DNA from: a virus
Length of the DNA: 36,791 nt
Direction: 5' to 3' (one strand)
Virus record (IMG/VR): IMGVR_UViG_3300029787_000144
Coordinates: 376 to 37,166 of that record
Shown in pieces: positions 1 through 8,952 of this stretch. Both the position numbers and the translations under genes were made by a program. The notes below the pieces were generated by a model. The model saw nothing but the letters and a program-made list of their open reading frames with translations. It was not told the origin of the DNA and did no database searches. Each line of letters begins with the position of its first letter. The first letter of the stretch is position 1.

Positions 1-509
1 ATGTATAACCATCTGCTTTTGATCTACTAGACCATACAGATGCAAGTAACAATGCAAAACCACCAACACACAATGCAACAATCAACCATGTGACAGCCTC
101 CCCGACTTGTCTCCTTAGTTGTTGTTGTTTGTAAACAGTTTCTTGTCTTTGTTTCCTTATCTGTCCTTCCATAGCCAAAAGCTCTTCATAAGCTCCTGGG
201 CCGTGAGTTAAATTTAAAAATGTCTTGAGTTCATACCTCTGTTCCTCAAGTTTCTTCTTGGCTGCATAGGCTGCCATAGCGGCTTCTTCGATAGAACCAG
301 CTTTAAACAACTTACCAAACAACGGAGGATTTTTAGCTTGTTTTTCTGCGTTATCAACATCTGATACTGCTCCCATCCAGCGTCCAATGTCTCCTGACAT
401 TTGTTCAATATCTCTACCTACTGCAAAACCTTTTTTTATTGCATCAAATGCTTTTGAAGCCACGCCTACGGCTAACGATATTGTTACTGGATCTATGATA
501 GTTCCCCAT
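1..509 (-). CDS. C-terminal membrane-anchored phage protein; partial, apparent 1-nt frameshift at the start
   Basis: The minus strand from about 499 to the window edge is one open frame of about 165 residues. It contains a Trp-Met-Gly-Ala-Val-Ser-Asp stretch, an AKNPPLFGKLF stretch, a charged Lys/Glu/Gln-rich helix and a C-terminal hydrophobic segment (LIVALCVGGFALLLASVW) that should span the membrane. It resembles a protein I remember from other marine phages beginning MGxxIDP. The only good ATG (507-509) is one frame off: it gives MGNYHRS and soon stops, while removing one G from the GGGG run at 504-507 gives MGTIIDPVT, continuous with the long frame. This is a real frameshift, a homopolymer assembly error, or a gene starting at a later GTG (463). 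The 3' end lies outside the window. Function unknown. Confidence 0.6.
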
Positions 510-536
510 TAAAAAACGCCCTCAAACCTTTGCGGT

Positions 537-797
537 CTAGCTATCTTTGAGAACTTTGTTATTATTTTTGCTTTGTTTTTTGGCTTTTGCCTTTTTCTTT
601 GGTTTATCTTTTTCTGTACTTTGTTTCGTTTTTGGTTCGACATTTTCTATAACCTCTAATACTTCCAAAGGATTTTGCTCTATTATTGCTTTTACAACAA
701 CTTCTGGTGGTGTTGTTATTCCTTGTTCAGCAAGTCTAGTTTGTCTTTTCTTTTCTTTTTCTTGTGCAATCATTCCTGCACGAACTGAACTAACCAT
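537..797 (-). CDS. Small Lys-rich phage protein downstream of portal
   Basis: An 86-residue product starting MVSSVRAG; this ATG overlaps the portal stop codon and has GGAAG just upstream, so it is preferred over the ATG at 818. The N-terminal half is a helix rich in Lys, Arg, Glu and Gln with a hydrophobic VVVKAIIEQNPLEVLEVIENV segment near the centre. The last 35 residues are almost all Lys, Ala, Gln and Asn and should be disordered and strongly basic. Position after the portal suggests a head-assembly or DNA-binding accessory role, but no family is recognised. About 27 nt separate it from the next gene. Confidence 0.7.
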   Translation of the reverse strand: MVSSVRAGMIAQEKEKKRQTRLAEQGITTPPEVVVKAIIEQNPLEVLEVIENVEPKTKQSTEKDKPKKKAKAKKQSKNNNKVLKDS

Positions 798-798
798 T

Positions 799-3165
799 TT
801 ACTTCCTTCCCATAGCATTCATAGCTGCTATATCTCTTTGAGTTTCTATTCTATCTTGAGCAATTTGATCTTGTTGCTGAAGACGTTGAGTATCTATCAT
901 TACATCGTTATTTTCTTTTTGCATCTCCATTTCTTGTTTTTGTTGGAATTGCTGTTCTTTCTGTTGTATCTCCTGACCTCTCAAAGCTAATTCTTGTTTT
1001 CTTATTGTAACAAGTGGATCTTCTTGTGCTGGTGGAGTTAACGATTGTGCATATTGTTCACTTACTTCAGCAGATATTTCTGCTGCACGAGAAGCAACTT
1101 GATCTGCAATTTGTTTTTGCATATTTGGATCTTGTTGCATCATCATTTGTTGTTCTGGCGGAATAGATGCCATAACTTCTTGTTGTGCAGTTATCTCTGA
1201 CATCATTGCCATATGCTCAGATATGTGACCTTGTAATGTCATAAGTATAGCAGCGTTTGCTTGTGCAACGGGTGTTGAAATCATAGCTAAGTGAGCTGTT
1301 ATATGAGCTTGATGATTTTGCTCTGGAAATGCTGTTAGCGTTCCACCTCTTAAAGCCTCTTGATTTTCTTTTGCAGGGTTCATGGGCATCGGTTGTGGGG
1401 GAGGCTGCAACACTTGGTCTATATTTGTAACGCCTAATGCTTCGTACATTTTACGATAGGCTTGATACATACCATTCTGCCCATGAATTTCTGGATTGCT
1501 TTGAGCCAACTGTAATTGAGTTTGAGCTAAAGCAATACGTTGTGACATGGAGAATATGTTTGGATCTGAAACAGGTAATATATCTATTCGATCATCAAAA
1601 TCAGTTTGTTTTATTTCTGGTGGCGCTCCTGGTACTTGATATGGATACATCGGAACATCCATAGCAAAGATACGAGCTAATAATTTAAATTCTATTTTTT
1701 GTGAATAATGAAGACGTTTATGAATAGCAGACATGACCTTCGTGCCACGCTCCATAATAGCCATAGTTGTGCCAACAGGAGCGTTGCCTTGCATCTCGCC
1801 AACTTTCATATCAGCCATAGATGCAAAACGTCTGCCAGAATCAATTAATGTTCCCATAAGAGAATATAATGTTTGTGATGGTTCTTTGAATGGTAATGGC
1901 ATGATGGCTGATCTTAGATCACCACCAACCATATCCACATCTCTAAATTCACCAGGATTAAGAGGTGTCTCGTCATCTCTTATTCTAGCTCCTCTAGCCT
2001 TAAAACCTGCTGGTAGGTTAGATAGTGTGCCAGCATCTATTAACTGCCTTAGAATGGACGTAGAAGCTCTGGAAAGACCACCTATAGTGTGCGTGAGACC
2101 AAAACCATAAAACCCAAGACCAGGTAAGAACTTATAATGAATAAAGTAAGGCACTTTCCTACGGAGCGGATCGTTTTCATTGAAATTCCGTTTGATTGAT
2201 AAGACATCCCCAGTGTCCTCCATGATTGTGACGATATAGGGCATCTTCAGTCCTGTCGGTTCACCATCAGCTCCAATATCTTCAAACCCCTCAATATCCA
2301 AATCTGTGTGAACTTCATAAACCATCATCTCTTCATTCTGTGAAGAGCTACTTGTAATACCTTCTATCTCATTGATTGTATCCTTCACATCGCTCATGCC
2401 ATCAGAGTCAGCGCCAGAGCTAGGAAGGTCTATATCTTTGTAAAATCCTGATAATTGTAATTTTTTAATTTCATTTTTGTCCATACGGATACAATGAGTA
2501 ATTCTTGTGGCAGTCGCTAAGTCTGTTGCACTGTATGGAACAATTAAGTCCTCAGAATGCACAAACTTACTTACTGCTCTTTGCATTGTTGGATCAAAGT
2601 AAACTTTTTTAAATGCTGAACCTACTATTGGAAGATAGAATAACATCTGATAATTCATATAATTTTTAACACGCTCTGCTTGAGCTGATGTCTCTGGAGT
2701 TTCTGCTCCAATAATTGCTGTTTTAACTGGTCCTCCAGCGGGTAGCATTTCACGATATGCTTGTGCTTGAAACTGTGTAACGGATTCAGCCAATAGTGGA
2801 TGCACTATACCAGATGCACCCTCGAAAGGTTCTGATCTATCTTCGTAACTCATACCAAGAAGTTCTAATCCGCCTTTATATTGTTCTTCCCAATCGCTTC
2901 TTGAATTGGTGTCATCTTCAATATTGCCTATGATTTCATTAGATATTTCTGACAATACACTTTCATCAATGTGTTCTGCTAGGTTTGCATCGAAAGGAAT
3001 AGTAATAGGAGCTTCTGCTTCCATTTGCATTTCACCAATGATAGCTGATCCATCATCCATCTCTGTGATGCCTTCAAGCATAGGCTGTTGTGCTAATTCA
3101 ACTAAGCTAGATTCTAGCTCTGGAGGAATCGCACCATCAATACCATTTATTTTTTCGATTGCCAT
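799..3165 (-). CDS. Portal protein
   Basis: A 788-residue portal, the dodecameric ring at the capsid vertex through which DNA is packaged and ejected and to which terminase docks. An acidic N-terminal extension of about 90 residues is followed by SDWEEQYKGGLELLGM and EGASGIVHPLLAESV, typical of large portals of podovirus-like marine phages. The central part contains KVPYFIHYKFLPGLGFYGFGLTH, a proline/aspartate-rich wing, and RRFASMADMKVGEMQG. The last 230 residues are Gln/Met/Glu-rich and helical, as in P22-type portals whose C-termini form a long barrel. AGGAT lies 5 nt before the ATG. It follows TerL and three repeat proteins. Family assignment is from overall pattern; high confidence. Confidence 0.9.
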   Translation of the reverse strand: MAIEKINGIDGAIPPELESSLVELAQQPMLEGITEMDDGSAIIGEMQMEAEAPITIPFDANLAEHIDESVLSEISNEIIGNIEDDTNSRSDWEEQYKGGLELLGMSYEDRSEPFEGASGIVHPLLAESVTQFQAQAYREMLPAGGPVKTAIIGAETPETSAQAERVKNYMNYQMLFYLPIVGSAFKKVYFDPTMQRAVSKFVHSEDLIVPYSATDLATATRITHCIRMDKNEIKKLQLSGFYKDIDLPSSGADSDGMSDVKDTINEIEGITSSSSQNEEMMVYEVHTDLDIEGFEDIGADGEPTGLKMPYIVTIMEDTGDVLSIKRNFNENDPLRRKVPYFIHYKFLPGLGFYGFGLTHTIGGLSRASTSILRQLIDAGTLSNLPAGFKARGARIRDDETPLNPGEFRDVDMVGGDLRSAIMPLPFKEPSQTLYSLMGTLIDSGRRFASMADMKVGEMQGNAPVGTTMAIMERGTKVMSAIHKRLHYSQKIEFKLLARIFAMDVPMYPYQVPGAPPEIKQTDFDDRIDILPVSDPNIFSMSQRIALAQTQLQLAQSNPEIHGQNGMYQAYRKMYEALGVTNIDQVLQPPPQPMPMNPAKENQEALRGGTLTAFPEQNHQAHITAHLAMISTPVAQANAAILMTLQGHISEHMAMMSEITAQQEVMASIPPEQQMMMQQDPNMQKQIADQVASRAAEISAEVSEQYAQSLTPPAQEDPLVTIRKQELALRGQEIQQKEQQFQQKQEMEMQKENNDVMIDTQRLQQQDQIAQDRIETQRDIAAMNAMGRK

Positions 3166-3173
3166 TTTAAATC

Positions 3174-3992
3174 CTATCTAATAGAAAAGCCGCCACCTTT
3201 GATTGCTGCACCCATGCCACGACATGACATCTTGCCACCTTTGACAGAACCGCCACCACCGTATTCTTCGACCTTGCCACCCATTTTATATTTAGATGCT
3301 AAATCTGGGTCCATTTTCTGTTGAACTTTTTCAGGTAATTTTGAAAATCCTTTGAATTTTGATGGTACAGCTTCACCACCAACTTTCATTTTCTTTACTT
3401 TACCGCCGTATTTCATTCCTTTTCTAGAACCAATAATCATCATCATTCTCTCACGATCAGCGTCTGAAATGGTTTTTCCAGATTCACCCATCATTTGCAA
3501 CATACTAGCTCTGTCTGCATCACTAATTTTTTTTCCAGATTCACCTAAAATAGCTTGTATCATTTCTCTGTTAGCGTCAGACATTGCACTACCGCCTTCT
3601 CTCATCTTTTTAACCTTGCCGCCAAATTTCATTTTTTTTACATTCTCTGCGTTCTTTTTATTTGTCCTAGCAACATTTTTACTAAATTCTTTATCTAAAG
3701 ATTCGGTTTTGTCTGCCTTCAGACTCTTAGGTCTTAATTTAGGCTTTGGCACATTACCACCATCTTTCATTTCTTTTGCTTTTACTTTTTCTATTGCCAT
3801 CGCAAGACCTCCGTCTTTAAATTTTGAAACACCTTTATTTTTTCTCATTTCCTTATTAAGTCCAGTTCCATAGCCGTAACCCATTTCACGCATTATTTCT
3901 CTAATTGCCGCTCTGTCTTTACCTTTAGTTTGTTTAGGAAAGTTTCTTTTAAACATGCTTTCCATATCTTTAAAACTTTGATCCATTCTCAT
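3174..3992 (-). CDS. Lys/Gly/Met-rich virion-associated protein with ISDADR repeats
   Basis: A 272-residue basic protein with two kinds of internal repeat. The motif MKxGGxV (KFKDGG, EMKDGG, KMKFGGKV, KMREGG, GMKYGGKV, KMKVGGE, KMGGKV) recurs through the chain. In the middle, three copies of a roughly 19-residue unit follow each other, reading GESGK-I-SDADR (first copy SDANR) plus a hydrophobic Met/Ile helix. The C-terminus ends in a Gly-rich RGMGAAIKGGGF tail. GGAG is 6 nt before the ATG. It is third of four linked genes between TerL and portal. The charge and repeats suggest binding to DNA or to other virion proteins sharing the motif; no catalytic residues are visible. Confidence 0.8.
   Translation of the reverse strand: MRMDQSFKDMESMFKRNFPKQTKGKDRAAIREIMREMGYGYGTGLNKEMRKNKGVSKFKDGGLAMAIEKVKAKEMKDGGNVPKPKLRPKSLKADKTESLDKEFSKNVARTNKKNAENVKKMKFGGKVKKMREGGSAMSDANREMIQAILGESGKKISDADRASMLQMMGESGKTISDADRERMMMIIGSRKGMKYGGKVKKMKVGGEAVPSKFKGFSKLPEKVQQKMDPDLASKYKMGGKVEEYGGGGSVKGGKMSCRGMGAAIKGGGFSIR
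3425..3590 (-). repeat. Three tandem ISDADR coding repeats
   Basis: Coding repeat of about 57 nt, three degenerate copies in tandem within the 272-residue protein. Each encodes (I)SDA(D/N)R followed by a Met/Ile-rich helix and Gly. The last two copies are closest to each other. A fourth copy of the motif is in the 594-residue virion protein near 31.87 kb. Confidence 0.7.
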
Positions 3993-3993
3993 A

Positions 3994-4479
3994 TTACTCT
4001 CCTGTCTTTGGGTTAACCATAATTGATCTAGTCATGTTTATAACTTCACCACCATTTTTCATGGTTATGATGTTTTTACTAACGTCAAATGCTCCACCTT
4101 TTTTGGGATCAATATCAAAAGTTTGTGCTTTAACTCTAACTCTTGGAGCTTTACTGCCACGCTTTAATTTTGCCATCATAGCAGCATCAGCTTTTTTCTG
4201 TTTATCAACAGACTTAATGCCCGTTCTGCCACTTTGAATTTGCTCAATAATTTTAGCTACACCTTTTGCAGCAGCGTTTGAATCTTTCTTTTTACTCACA
4301 GAACCACCGTCTTTCAGTAACTTAATTTGTTTCATTTTGGTTGTATCTATTACTTTAACCTTTGGCTCTATCTTCTTTGTCTTAGGTGTCACGCCTTTAC
4401 CAAAGTTCTTACCAGGAACAGCTTGACCACGCCTTGCTAATTCTTGGTAAGTTCTAATTCTATCAGCTTCGTCTGACAC
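3994..4479 (-). CDS. Basic MKxGG-motif phage protein
   Basis: A 161-residue basic protein that starts with GTG; the GTG overlaps the TAG of the previous gene by one base and has AAAGGAG 7 nt upstream, so the non-ATG start is well supported. It is Lys-rich (KIEPKVKVIDTTKMKQIKLL region) and carries KLLKDGGSV and ITMKNGGEV copies of the MKxGG motif shared with its neighbours. No enzymatic motif is visible. Its position between TerL and portal and the shared motif imply a structural or head-completion role. Function unknown. Confidence 0.75.
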   Translation of the reverse strand: MSDEADRIRTYQELARRGQAVPGKNFGKGVTPKTKKIEPKVKVIDTTKMKQIKLLKDGGSVSKKKDSNAAAKGVAKIIEQIQSGRTGIKSVDKQKKADAAMMAKLKRGSKAPRVRVKAQTFDIDPKKGGAFDVSKNIITMKNGGEVINMTRSIMVNPKTGE

Positions 4480-4757
4480 TACCTAACTCCTTTGAACTTC
4501 CCACCTCTGCCGGGAACAACACCGCCCATGTTCATCTTTATAGGCTTGACTTTACCACCGCCCATCATACCAACGGGCATAGACTTGGTTGTGTCCATAA
4601 CTTCGCCACCCATTTCCATTTTTTTAAAAAGACCTGATTTTTTTCCAGCGTCCATCATTATTTTAATCATTTCTTTTTCTGATATAGATCCTCCACCTTT
4701 TCTTATTGCTGAAGATGCTTTATCGTCTAAAATCTTACCTACACTTTTTCCTGGCAT
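4479..4757 (-). CDS. Small Gly/Met/Lys-rich MxxGG phage protein
   Basis: A 92-residue protein. The N-terminal half looks helical (GKILDDKASSAIRKGGGSISEKEMIKIMMDAG); the C-terminal half is a series of MEMGGEV, GMMGGGKV and NMGGVVPGRGGKF repeats like those in the two genes that follow. Its ATG overlaps the TerL stop (TAATG), implying translational coupling to TerL. Such MxxGGxV tails recur in several virion proteins of this phage. Function unknown; probably structural. Confidence 0.75.
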   Translation of the reverse strand: MPGKSVGKILDDKASSAIRKGGGSISEKEMIKIMMDAGKKSGLFKKMEMGGEVMDTTKSMPVGMMGGGKVKPIKMNMGGVVPGRGGKFKGVR

Positions 4758-6241
4758 TAGTAATACTCCATTTTTCTTCTATATCCTGGTTCAAATTCTT
4801 CATCATCAGGTGTGGATATAAAACCACCTTGTCTGAATCTTAGTATAGCCTGTGTCATCGAATCTGCCAAGTCATCATGGTCGCCATGTGGAAAACTAGC
4901 ACATTCTTCAACAACTTCCTCTGCAAAATTAGCATCTGGTCTCCATACCATACCACTTTCAAAGACAGGCGCACAAGCATTCATTCTTGCAAACTTATCA
5001 GCACCTTTACTCGGTGTAAAGGGTGTAACTGGAATACCCATACGTCTAAGCTCTTGTGTTAAAGGCATACCACTAGCTTTTTGCTCTATTAAAATCATGT
5101 CTGGATCATAAGCCTCGCTTAGTTCTTGAGCCTTTAATTTTAATTCTGGAAAATCCCATCTGCCCTTTTCAGCATCAAGTAAAATAATCGCATCACCCTC
5201 ACCCTCTACTGGAGTAAATATCCCCCAAGTAGTAATAGCACTATAGTCAGCACGATCATTTTTACTGAAAGCGGTATCGTATGATTGTATGACGTATGAA
5301 CACGGAGGTGGTTCACTATTATCCCAAACATTCCACCACTCCCTTTTTATAATCGCTCCTTCTTCTGCCGTTGGGTTCTGCATATACTGTGCATTCCACT
5401 TGGCTACGGGAATAGATGCCTTTACACCATCTAATTCGTCTCGACTCCAATATTCGGGCCATAATACATTGTTCGTCTCTGGAAATATTGCTGGAAATTC
5501 CACGACTTCCCATTTGTCTGCGCCTCCTTCAGCTTGTTTTGCAATAACTCTTGCCGTTAAATCCTTAATACCCCATCTCGTCATAACAATGATAATCGAA
5601 CCACCTGGCTGCAATCTCTGTCTTGGACCTGATGTATACCATTCATAAATACCGTCTAAAGCTGTCGGACTCAGTGCGTCTTGTTCAGATACAGGATCGT
5701 CAATAATACACAAATCAGCTCCACGACCAGCTAACGCACCACCAACTCCAACAGCGTAATATTCACCTCCACCATTTGTTGACCATCTACCTGATGCCTT
5801 CGCATCACTAGCTAATTTTATATCAGGAAATATATCTCTGAAATCATCGCTATCAATTAAATTCTTAACCTTACGACCAAAACCCACAGCTAACTCTGCC
5901 GTGTGTGTCGCTTGTATTATCTTTAAATCAGGTCGTTTGCCCATAAGCCACGCTGGAAACAAGTAACTCGCAAACTCTGATTTAGTATGTCTAGGCGGCA
6001 TATTGATAATTAAACGCTTGATTTTACCATCGGCTACTTGCTGTAATTTATTTGCATAAATCTTATGATGCTTACCCTCAATGAAAGAGGGCCAAATCTT
6101 CTTTACAAACTTTAAATAATTATCTTGGTTTTTTTTCTGATCTTCCAACAAAGAAAGTCTATCAAGTAACGGAGCTAGTTTGGATAACTCATCATCACTT
6201 AAATATTCTGCAAATTCCTCTGGTTTGATCTGCTCATTCAT
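4757..6241 (-). CDS. terL: Terminase large subunit
   Basis: The 494-residue DNA-packaging motor: an ATPase that pumps DNA through the portal and a nuclease that cuts the concatemer. ATPase domain: adenine-binding/Walker A-like PPRHTKSE at 82-89, Walker B CIIDD with acids at 181-182, and a TRWG stretch near 221 acting as coupling motif. RNase H-like nuclease domain: SYDTAF with D322, LIEQKAS with E386, and HGDHDDLADS with D456/D457 and D460, giving the expected acidic triad. The PRHTKS form of Walker A is the common one in Terminase_6/RNaseH-like terminases. Start and stop overlap both neighbours (TAATG). The small subunit is separated by about 7 kb of accessory cassettes. Confidence 0.95.
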   Translation of the reverse strand: MNEQIKPEEFAEYLSDDELSKLAPLLDRLSLLEDQKKNQDNYLKFVKKIWPSFIEGKHHKIYANKLQQVADGKIKRLIINMPPRHTKSEFASYLFPAWLMGKRPDLKIIQATHTAELAVGFGRKVKNLIDSDDFRDIFPDIKLASDAKASGRWSTNGGGEYYAVGVGGALAGRGADLCIIDDPVSEQDALSPTALDGIYEWYTSGPRQRLQPGGSIIIVMTRWGIKDLTARVIAKQAEGGADKWEVVEFPAIFPETNNVLWPEYWSRDELDGVKASIPVAKWNAQYMQNPTAEEGAIIKREWWNVWDNSEPPPCSYVIQSYDTAFSKNDRADYSAITTWGIFTPVEGEGDAIILLDAEKGRWDFPELKLKAQELSEAYDPDMILIEQKASGMPLTQELRRMGIPVTPFTPSKGADKFARMNACAPVFESGMVWRPDANFAEEVVEECASFPHGDHDDLADSMTQAILRFRQGGFISTPDDEEFEPGYRRKMEYY

Positions 6242-8259
6242 TAAACTGACGCTAAAAAGTTATCCACAGCACTTATTAAACCACCACCCGCGTATCCAGC
6301 AACTCCACCTCTCGCCATAGATTTAGGAGCAGCAATACCCGTTAAAGATTCTATCAATTTATTTATATCTCCAGCACTAAATCCAACGGGCCTGAAATCG
6401 CCAACATCAGTTGTAAACGGTGAATCAACAATAAAAGGATTTTTTGGAATAGCAACAGGATCTCCACCACCTATTACATTTGGTGGAAGATCAACTGGAT
6501 CTTTTTTATCTTCATCTTTTGGTCTTTTTCTCACAGTTATTGGTCTTTCATTATCATCTCCAGATGGTATTTCAGCATTTGGATCTGTGCCTGAAACAAC
6601 CCTACCACTTGCATCTTTTATAGCAAGAATACGACCACTATCACTTCTAACTACTTGATTCTCTGGTATTGATCTACCCGTTCTTTCATTATATTGTTGA
6701 ATTGTTTCTTGATCTGTTGCTTTTGTTTTTCCCATACCTATGTTGGGCGCTGTATATCCAAATAATGTTTCATCTAATCCCATAGGTCTGCCCATAGCTA
6801 TTTCAGTAGCCATACGCTCTCTGCTAGCCTTCTCAATAGCATCGGCAATCGAAGCTAATGTACCAGGAACTCCTTTAGACTCAAAAAATGTAGGATCTGT
6901 GCCTTTTGAAGAGTCCATGAAATTTGGATCTTTACCTGTACCTACTCCAGCTTGACCAACATCAACATTATACATTCTCTCAATGTCTGCCATACGTTGA
7001 GCATTAAAATCTTTTCCTACTTTTTCCTCAAAATCTACGGGTAAACTTAATCCTGTATTTAAAAATCCTGAATCTAAATCATTTGGAACATTTGTTTGAC
7101 TCGTACCCAAACTAGTGCCAGCCGCCGCCGCAACATTAGAAGTAGGAGGACCGCCAGGCATAGAGCCAGCTGTTATATTAGGCATATTCATGTCCCCCAT
7201 AATGGGAGTGCTAATATCAGACATTAAATTTGCTCTGTCTAACTTGTCTTGCTGTAATCTTGATTGAAAAACTGCTTCCCTTAATGACTTATCTCTCGCC
7301 GCTTGCGCCCTAGCTCTGTCAAGTTCAGCCTTCGCATCAGCAGCTGCCTTATCTCTTGCTGCCTTCGCTGCTTTTTCCGCTCTGTCTGCTGCTTCTCTTG
7401 CCGCCTTTTCAGCCGCTTTACGACCCTCTTCATATGCCCTATCCATGTCATCTTGACCAGTGTCAGTGTCTTGATCTGTATATCCATAATCAGGGTCTGT
7501 GTAATCCATGTCCTGATCTGGATCAGAATCATCGTAATCAGTGTAATCACCACTCGTGCTATCGCTTACATTACCCGTGTCTTGAGTTCCACTGCCGTCA
7601 CTATAATCTTGAGCATCGTCATCATCATCGTCATCACCATAGTTGCCACCAGGATCTGTCGCTTGAGCATCGTCACTAAAGTTATTGTCAGAGCCATCAC
7701 TATCAGAGCCGCCTCCACCACCGCCACCGCCAGTGTCGGTGTCTCCACCTCCCATTCCACCAGTGTCACTGTCTCCATCGCCATAGCCACCATCATCATC
7801 ACCATCCCCAAATCCAAATTGAGGTATGCCCATAGGTCCGGGTTCGCCAGATCCACCTAATGCCTGTAATATCCCACCCTCTTCAGGTGTTATATACGCT
7901 AACATATGATCCTCACCCATGATGTCTGTACGTCTAGGAGGAACATTACCACCTCCAGCCATCATCATGGGTGTCTGCATAGGCGGTTGCATCATAGGAT
8001 TCATAGGCGGCTGATTTATACCCATCATGCCCATAGGCTGATTGAATATATCAATATTCGCCATCGGATTACCACCCATAGGAGGCATAGGGGATGACCC
8101 CATTGGAGGTGGCGGGGTCATATTCGTTGTCTGTGGTAGAGATCTTAAAAAATTGTTGAAATTACCTCTGCTTTCAACCGTAGTCTCAAAATTTACCTGC
8201 GGAGGTTGCGAAGGAGCAGGCGGTGTACCCATATTGCCACCCATAGGACCATTAACCAT
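6241..8259 (-). CDS. Large disordered Pro/Gly/Asp-rich phage protein
   Basis: A 672-residue low-complexity protein just upstream of TerL. Residues 1-110 are Pro/Met/Gly-rich (PMGG-type repeats). Residues of about 130-275 are Gly/Asp-rich with a run of seven Asp. About 275-345 is an Ala/Lys/Arg/Glu helix (AAEKAAREAADRAEKAAKAA) likely to form a coiled coil. The rest is mixed, ending in GGVAGYAGGGLISAVDNFLASV. GGAG sits 7 nt before the ATG. Acidic disordered tracts plus a coiled coil would suit a scaffold, a head-interior or a DNA-mimicking protein, but no homologous domain is recognised. Many other-frame ORFs here are artefacts of its skewed codons. Confidence 0.8.
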   Translation of the reverse strand: MVNGPMGGNMGTPPAPSQPPQVNFETTVESRGNFNNFLRSLPQTTNMTPPPPMGSSPMPPMGGNPMANIDIFNQPMGMMGINQPPMNPMMQPPMQTPMMMAGGGNVPPRRTDIMGEDHMLAYITPEEGGILQALGGSGEPGPMGIPQFGFGDGDDDGGYGDGDSDTGGMGGGDTDTGGGGGGGGSDSDGSDNNFSDDAQATDPGGNYGDDDDDDDAQDYSDGSGTQDTGNVSDSTSGDYTDYDDSDPDQDMDYTDPDYGYTDQDTDTGQDDMDRAYEEGRKAAEKAAREAADRAEKAAKAARDKAAADAKAELDRARAQAARDKSLREAVFQSRLQQDKLDRANLMSDISTPIMGDMNMPNITAGSMPGGPPTSNVAAAAGTSLGTSQTNVPNDLDSGFLNTGLSLPVDFEEKVGKDFNAQRMADIERMYNVDVGQAGVGTGKDPNFMDSSKGTDPTFFESKGVPGTLASIADAIEKASRERMATEIAMGRPMGLDETLFGYTAPNIGMGKTKATDQETIQQYNERTGRSIPENQVVRSDSGRILAIKDASGRVVSGTDPNAEIPSGDDNERPITVRKRPKDEDKKDPVDLPPNVIGGGDPVAIPKNPFIVDSPFTTDVGDFRPVGFSAGDINKLIESLTGIAAPKSMARGGVAGYAGGGLISAVDNFLASV

Positions 8260-8303
8260 GAAAAATCTCCAAAAAAACTAGTCTTTGAAGATATGATATA
8301 CGA

Positions 8304-8711
8304 TTAATTCATTTTTGACAACATCAGTTGCATCTCTTTATCACATTGTAACAAAACTTTGGACACATATACCCTATCATTCATCTTTTCAGCCTCTGGA
8401 ATCATGTGCGATATGGCATTACTCAACTTCCATATCCTCTCTTTGTCAAATTCACTCAACGGATTAGCATTTTCATCAAAATCACGCACTTCAGCATGAC
8501 TCTTACTAGCCTCGCCATCATTCATCAGGTACAAAACTGCATATTTGATCGGTATCGGTATCTGATAAGTGTCAGTCTCATAACACCTATAACCCCGCTC
8601 ACTCAATCCTAGCTTCTGCGCCATCACAATTTGACTCAAACCCAATAACTTACGCTTCTCACGCAGCTCAGAACCATTCCAATCACAATAACTCTTGTCG
8701 TTCTTCTTCAT
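8304..8711 (-). CDS. XRE-family helix-turn-helix regulator
   Basis: A 135-residue protein whose first 60 residues form an XRE/Cro-type HTH: LREKRKLLGLSQIVMAQKLGLSERGYRCYETD. The ATG at 8711 has GGAGGAG 7 nt upstream, better than the ATG at 8735. The C-terminal 70 residues are helical and may dimerise or sense a signal. It overlaps the preceding small gene by 29 nt and lies immediately before the terminase/portal block, so it may control late genes or its own promoter at 8953-8982. In XRE proteins the second helix of the HTH reads DNA bases. No integrase is present, so a lysogeny repressor role is not supported. Confidence 0.8.
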   Translation of the reverse strand: MKKNDKSYCDWNGSELREKRKLLGLSQIVMAQKLGLSERGYRCYETDTYQIPIPIKYAVLYLMNDGEASKSHAEVRDFDENANPLSEFDKERIWKLSNAISHMIPEAEKMNDRVYVSKVLLQCDKEMQLMLSKMN

Positions 8712-8946
8712 TTGGCATCTCCTCCAATATTCCATAACGCATTAAATCTCTAGCAAAGTCCAAATCACTTCCAAACCTCACTGGCTTACCAGTCCAATTG
8801 CACGCAATCGCTGCACAAGTTCTTACAAAGTCTCCCCTTATCGGGTCAGCGCCTACAAACGTCTTGTATAACTCGTCAATGACACCCTCTGGTCCAGGGG
8901 ATTCAAAATAAGACTTCGTTGGATATTCTAGTTTATACTTAGGCAT
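8683..8946 (-). CDS. Small phage protein, possibly from a leaderless transcript
   Basis: An 87-residue product starting MPKYKLEYPTKSYF. It contains GPEGVIDELYKTFVGADPIRGDFVRTCAAIACNW and a C-terminal MPNEEERQELL. No family recognised. The first possible ATG is at 8964 (six more residues) with only a weak AGG upstream. The ATG at 8946 has no Shine-Dalgarno but lies 6 nt after a good -10 box, as in leaderless mRNAs. It is followed with a 29-nt overlap by the XRE gene, so the two form one small operon, perhaps a regulator with its partner. Confidence 0.7.
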   Translation of the reverse strand: MPKYKLEYPTKSYFESPGPEGVIDELYKTFVGADPIRGDFVRTCAAIACNWTGKPVRFGSDLDFARDLMRYGILEEMPNEEERQELL

Positions 8947-8952
8947 AAAATA

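Noticed and set aside
7281-7860. Several ORFs on both strands in the Asp/Gly-rich gene
   Set aside because: Shadows of the repetitive Asp and Gly codons of the 672-residue protein.
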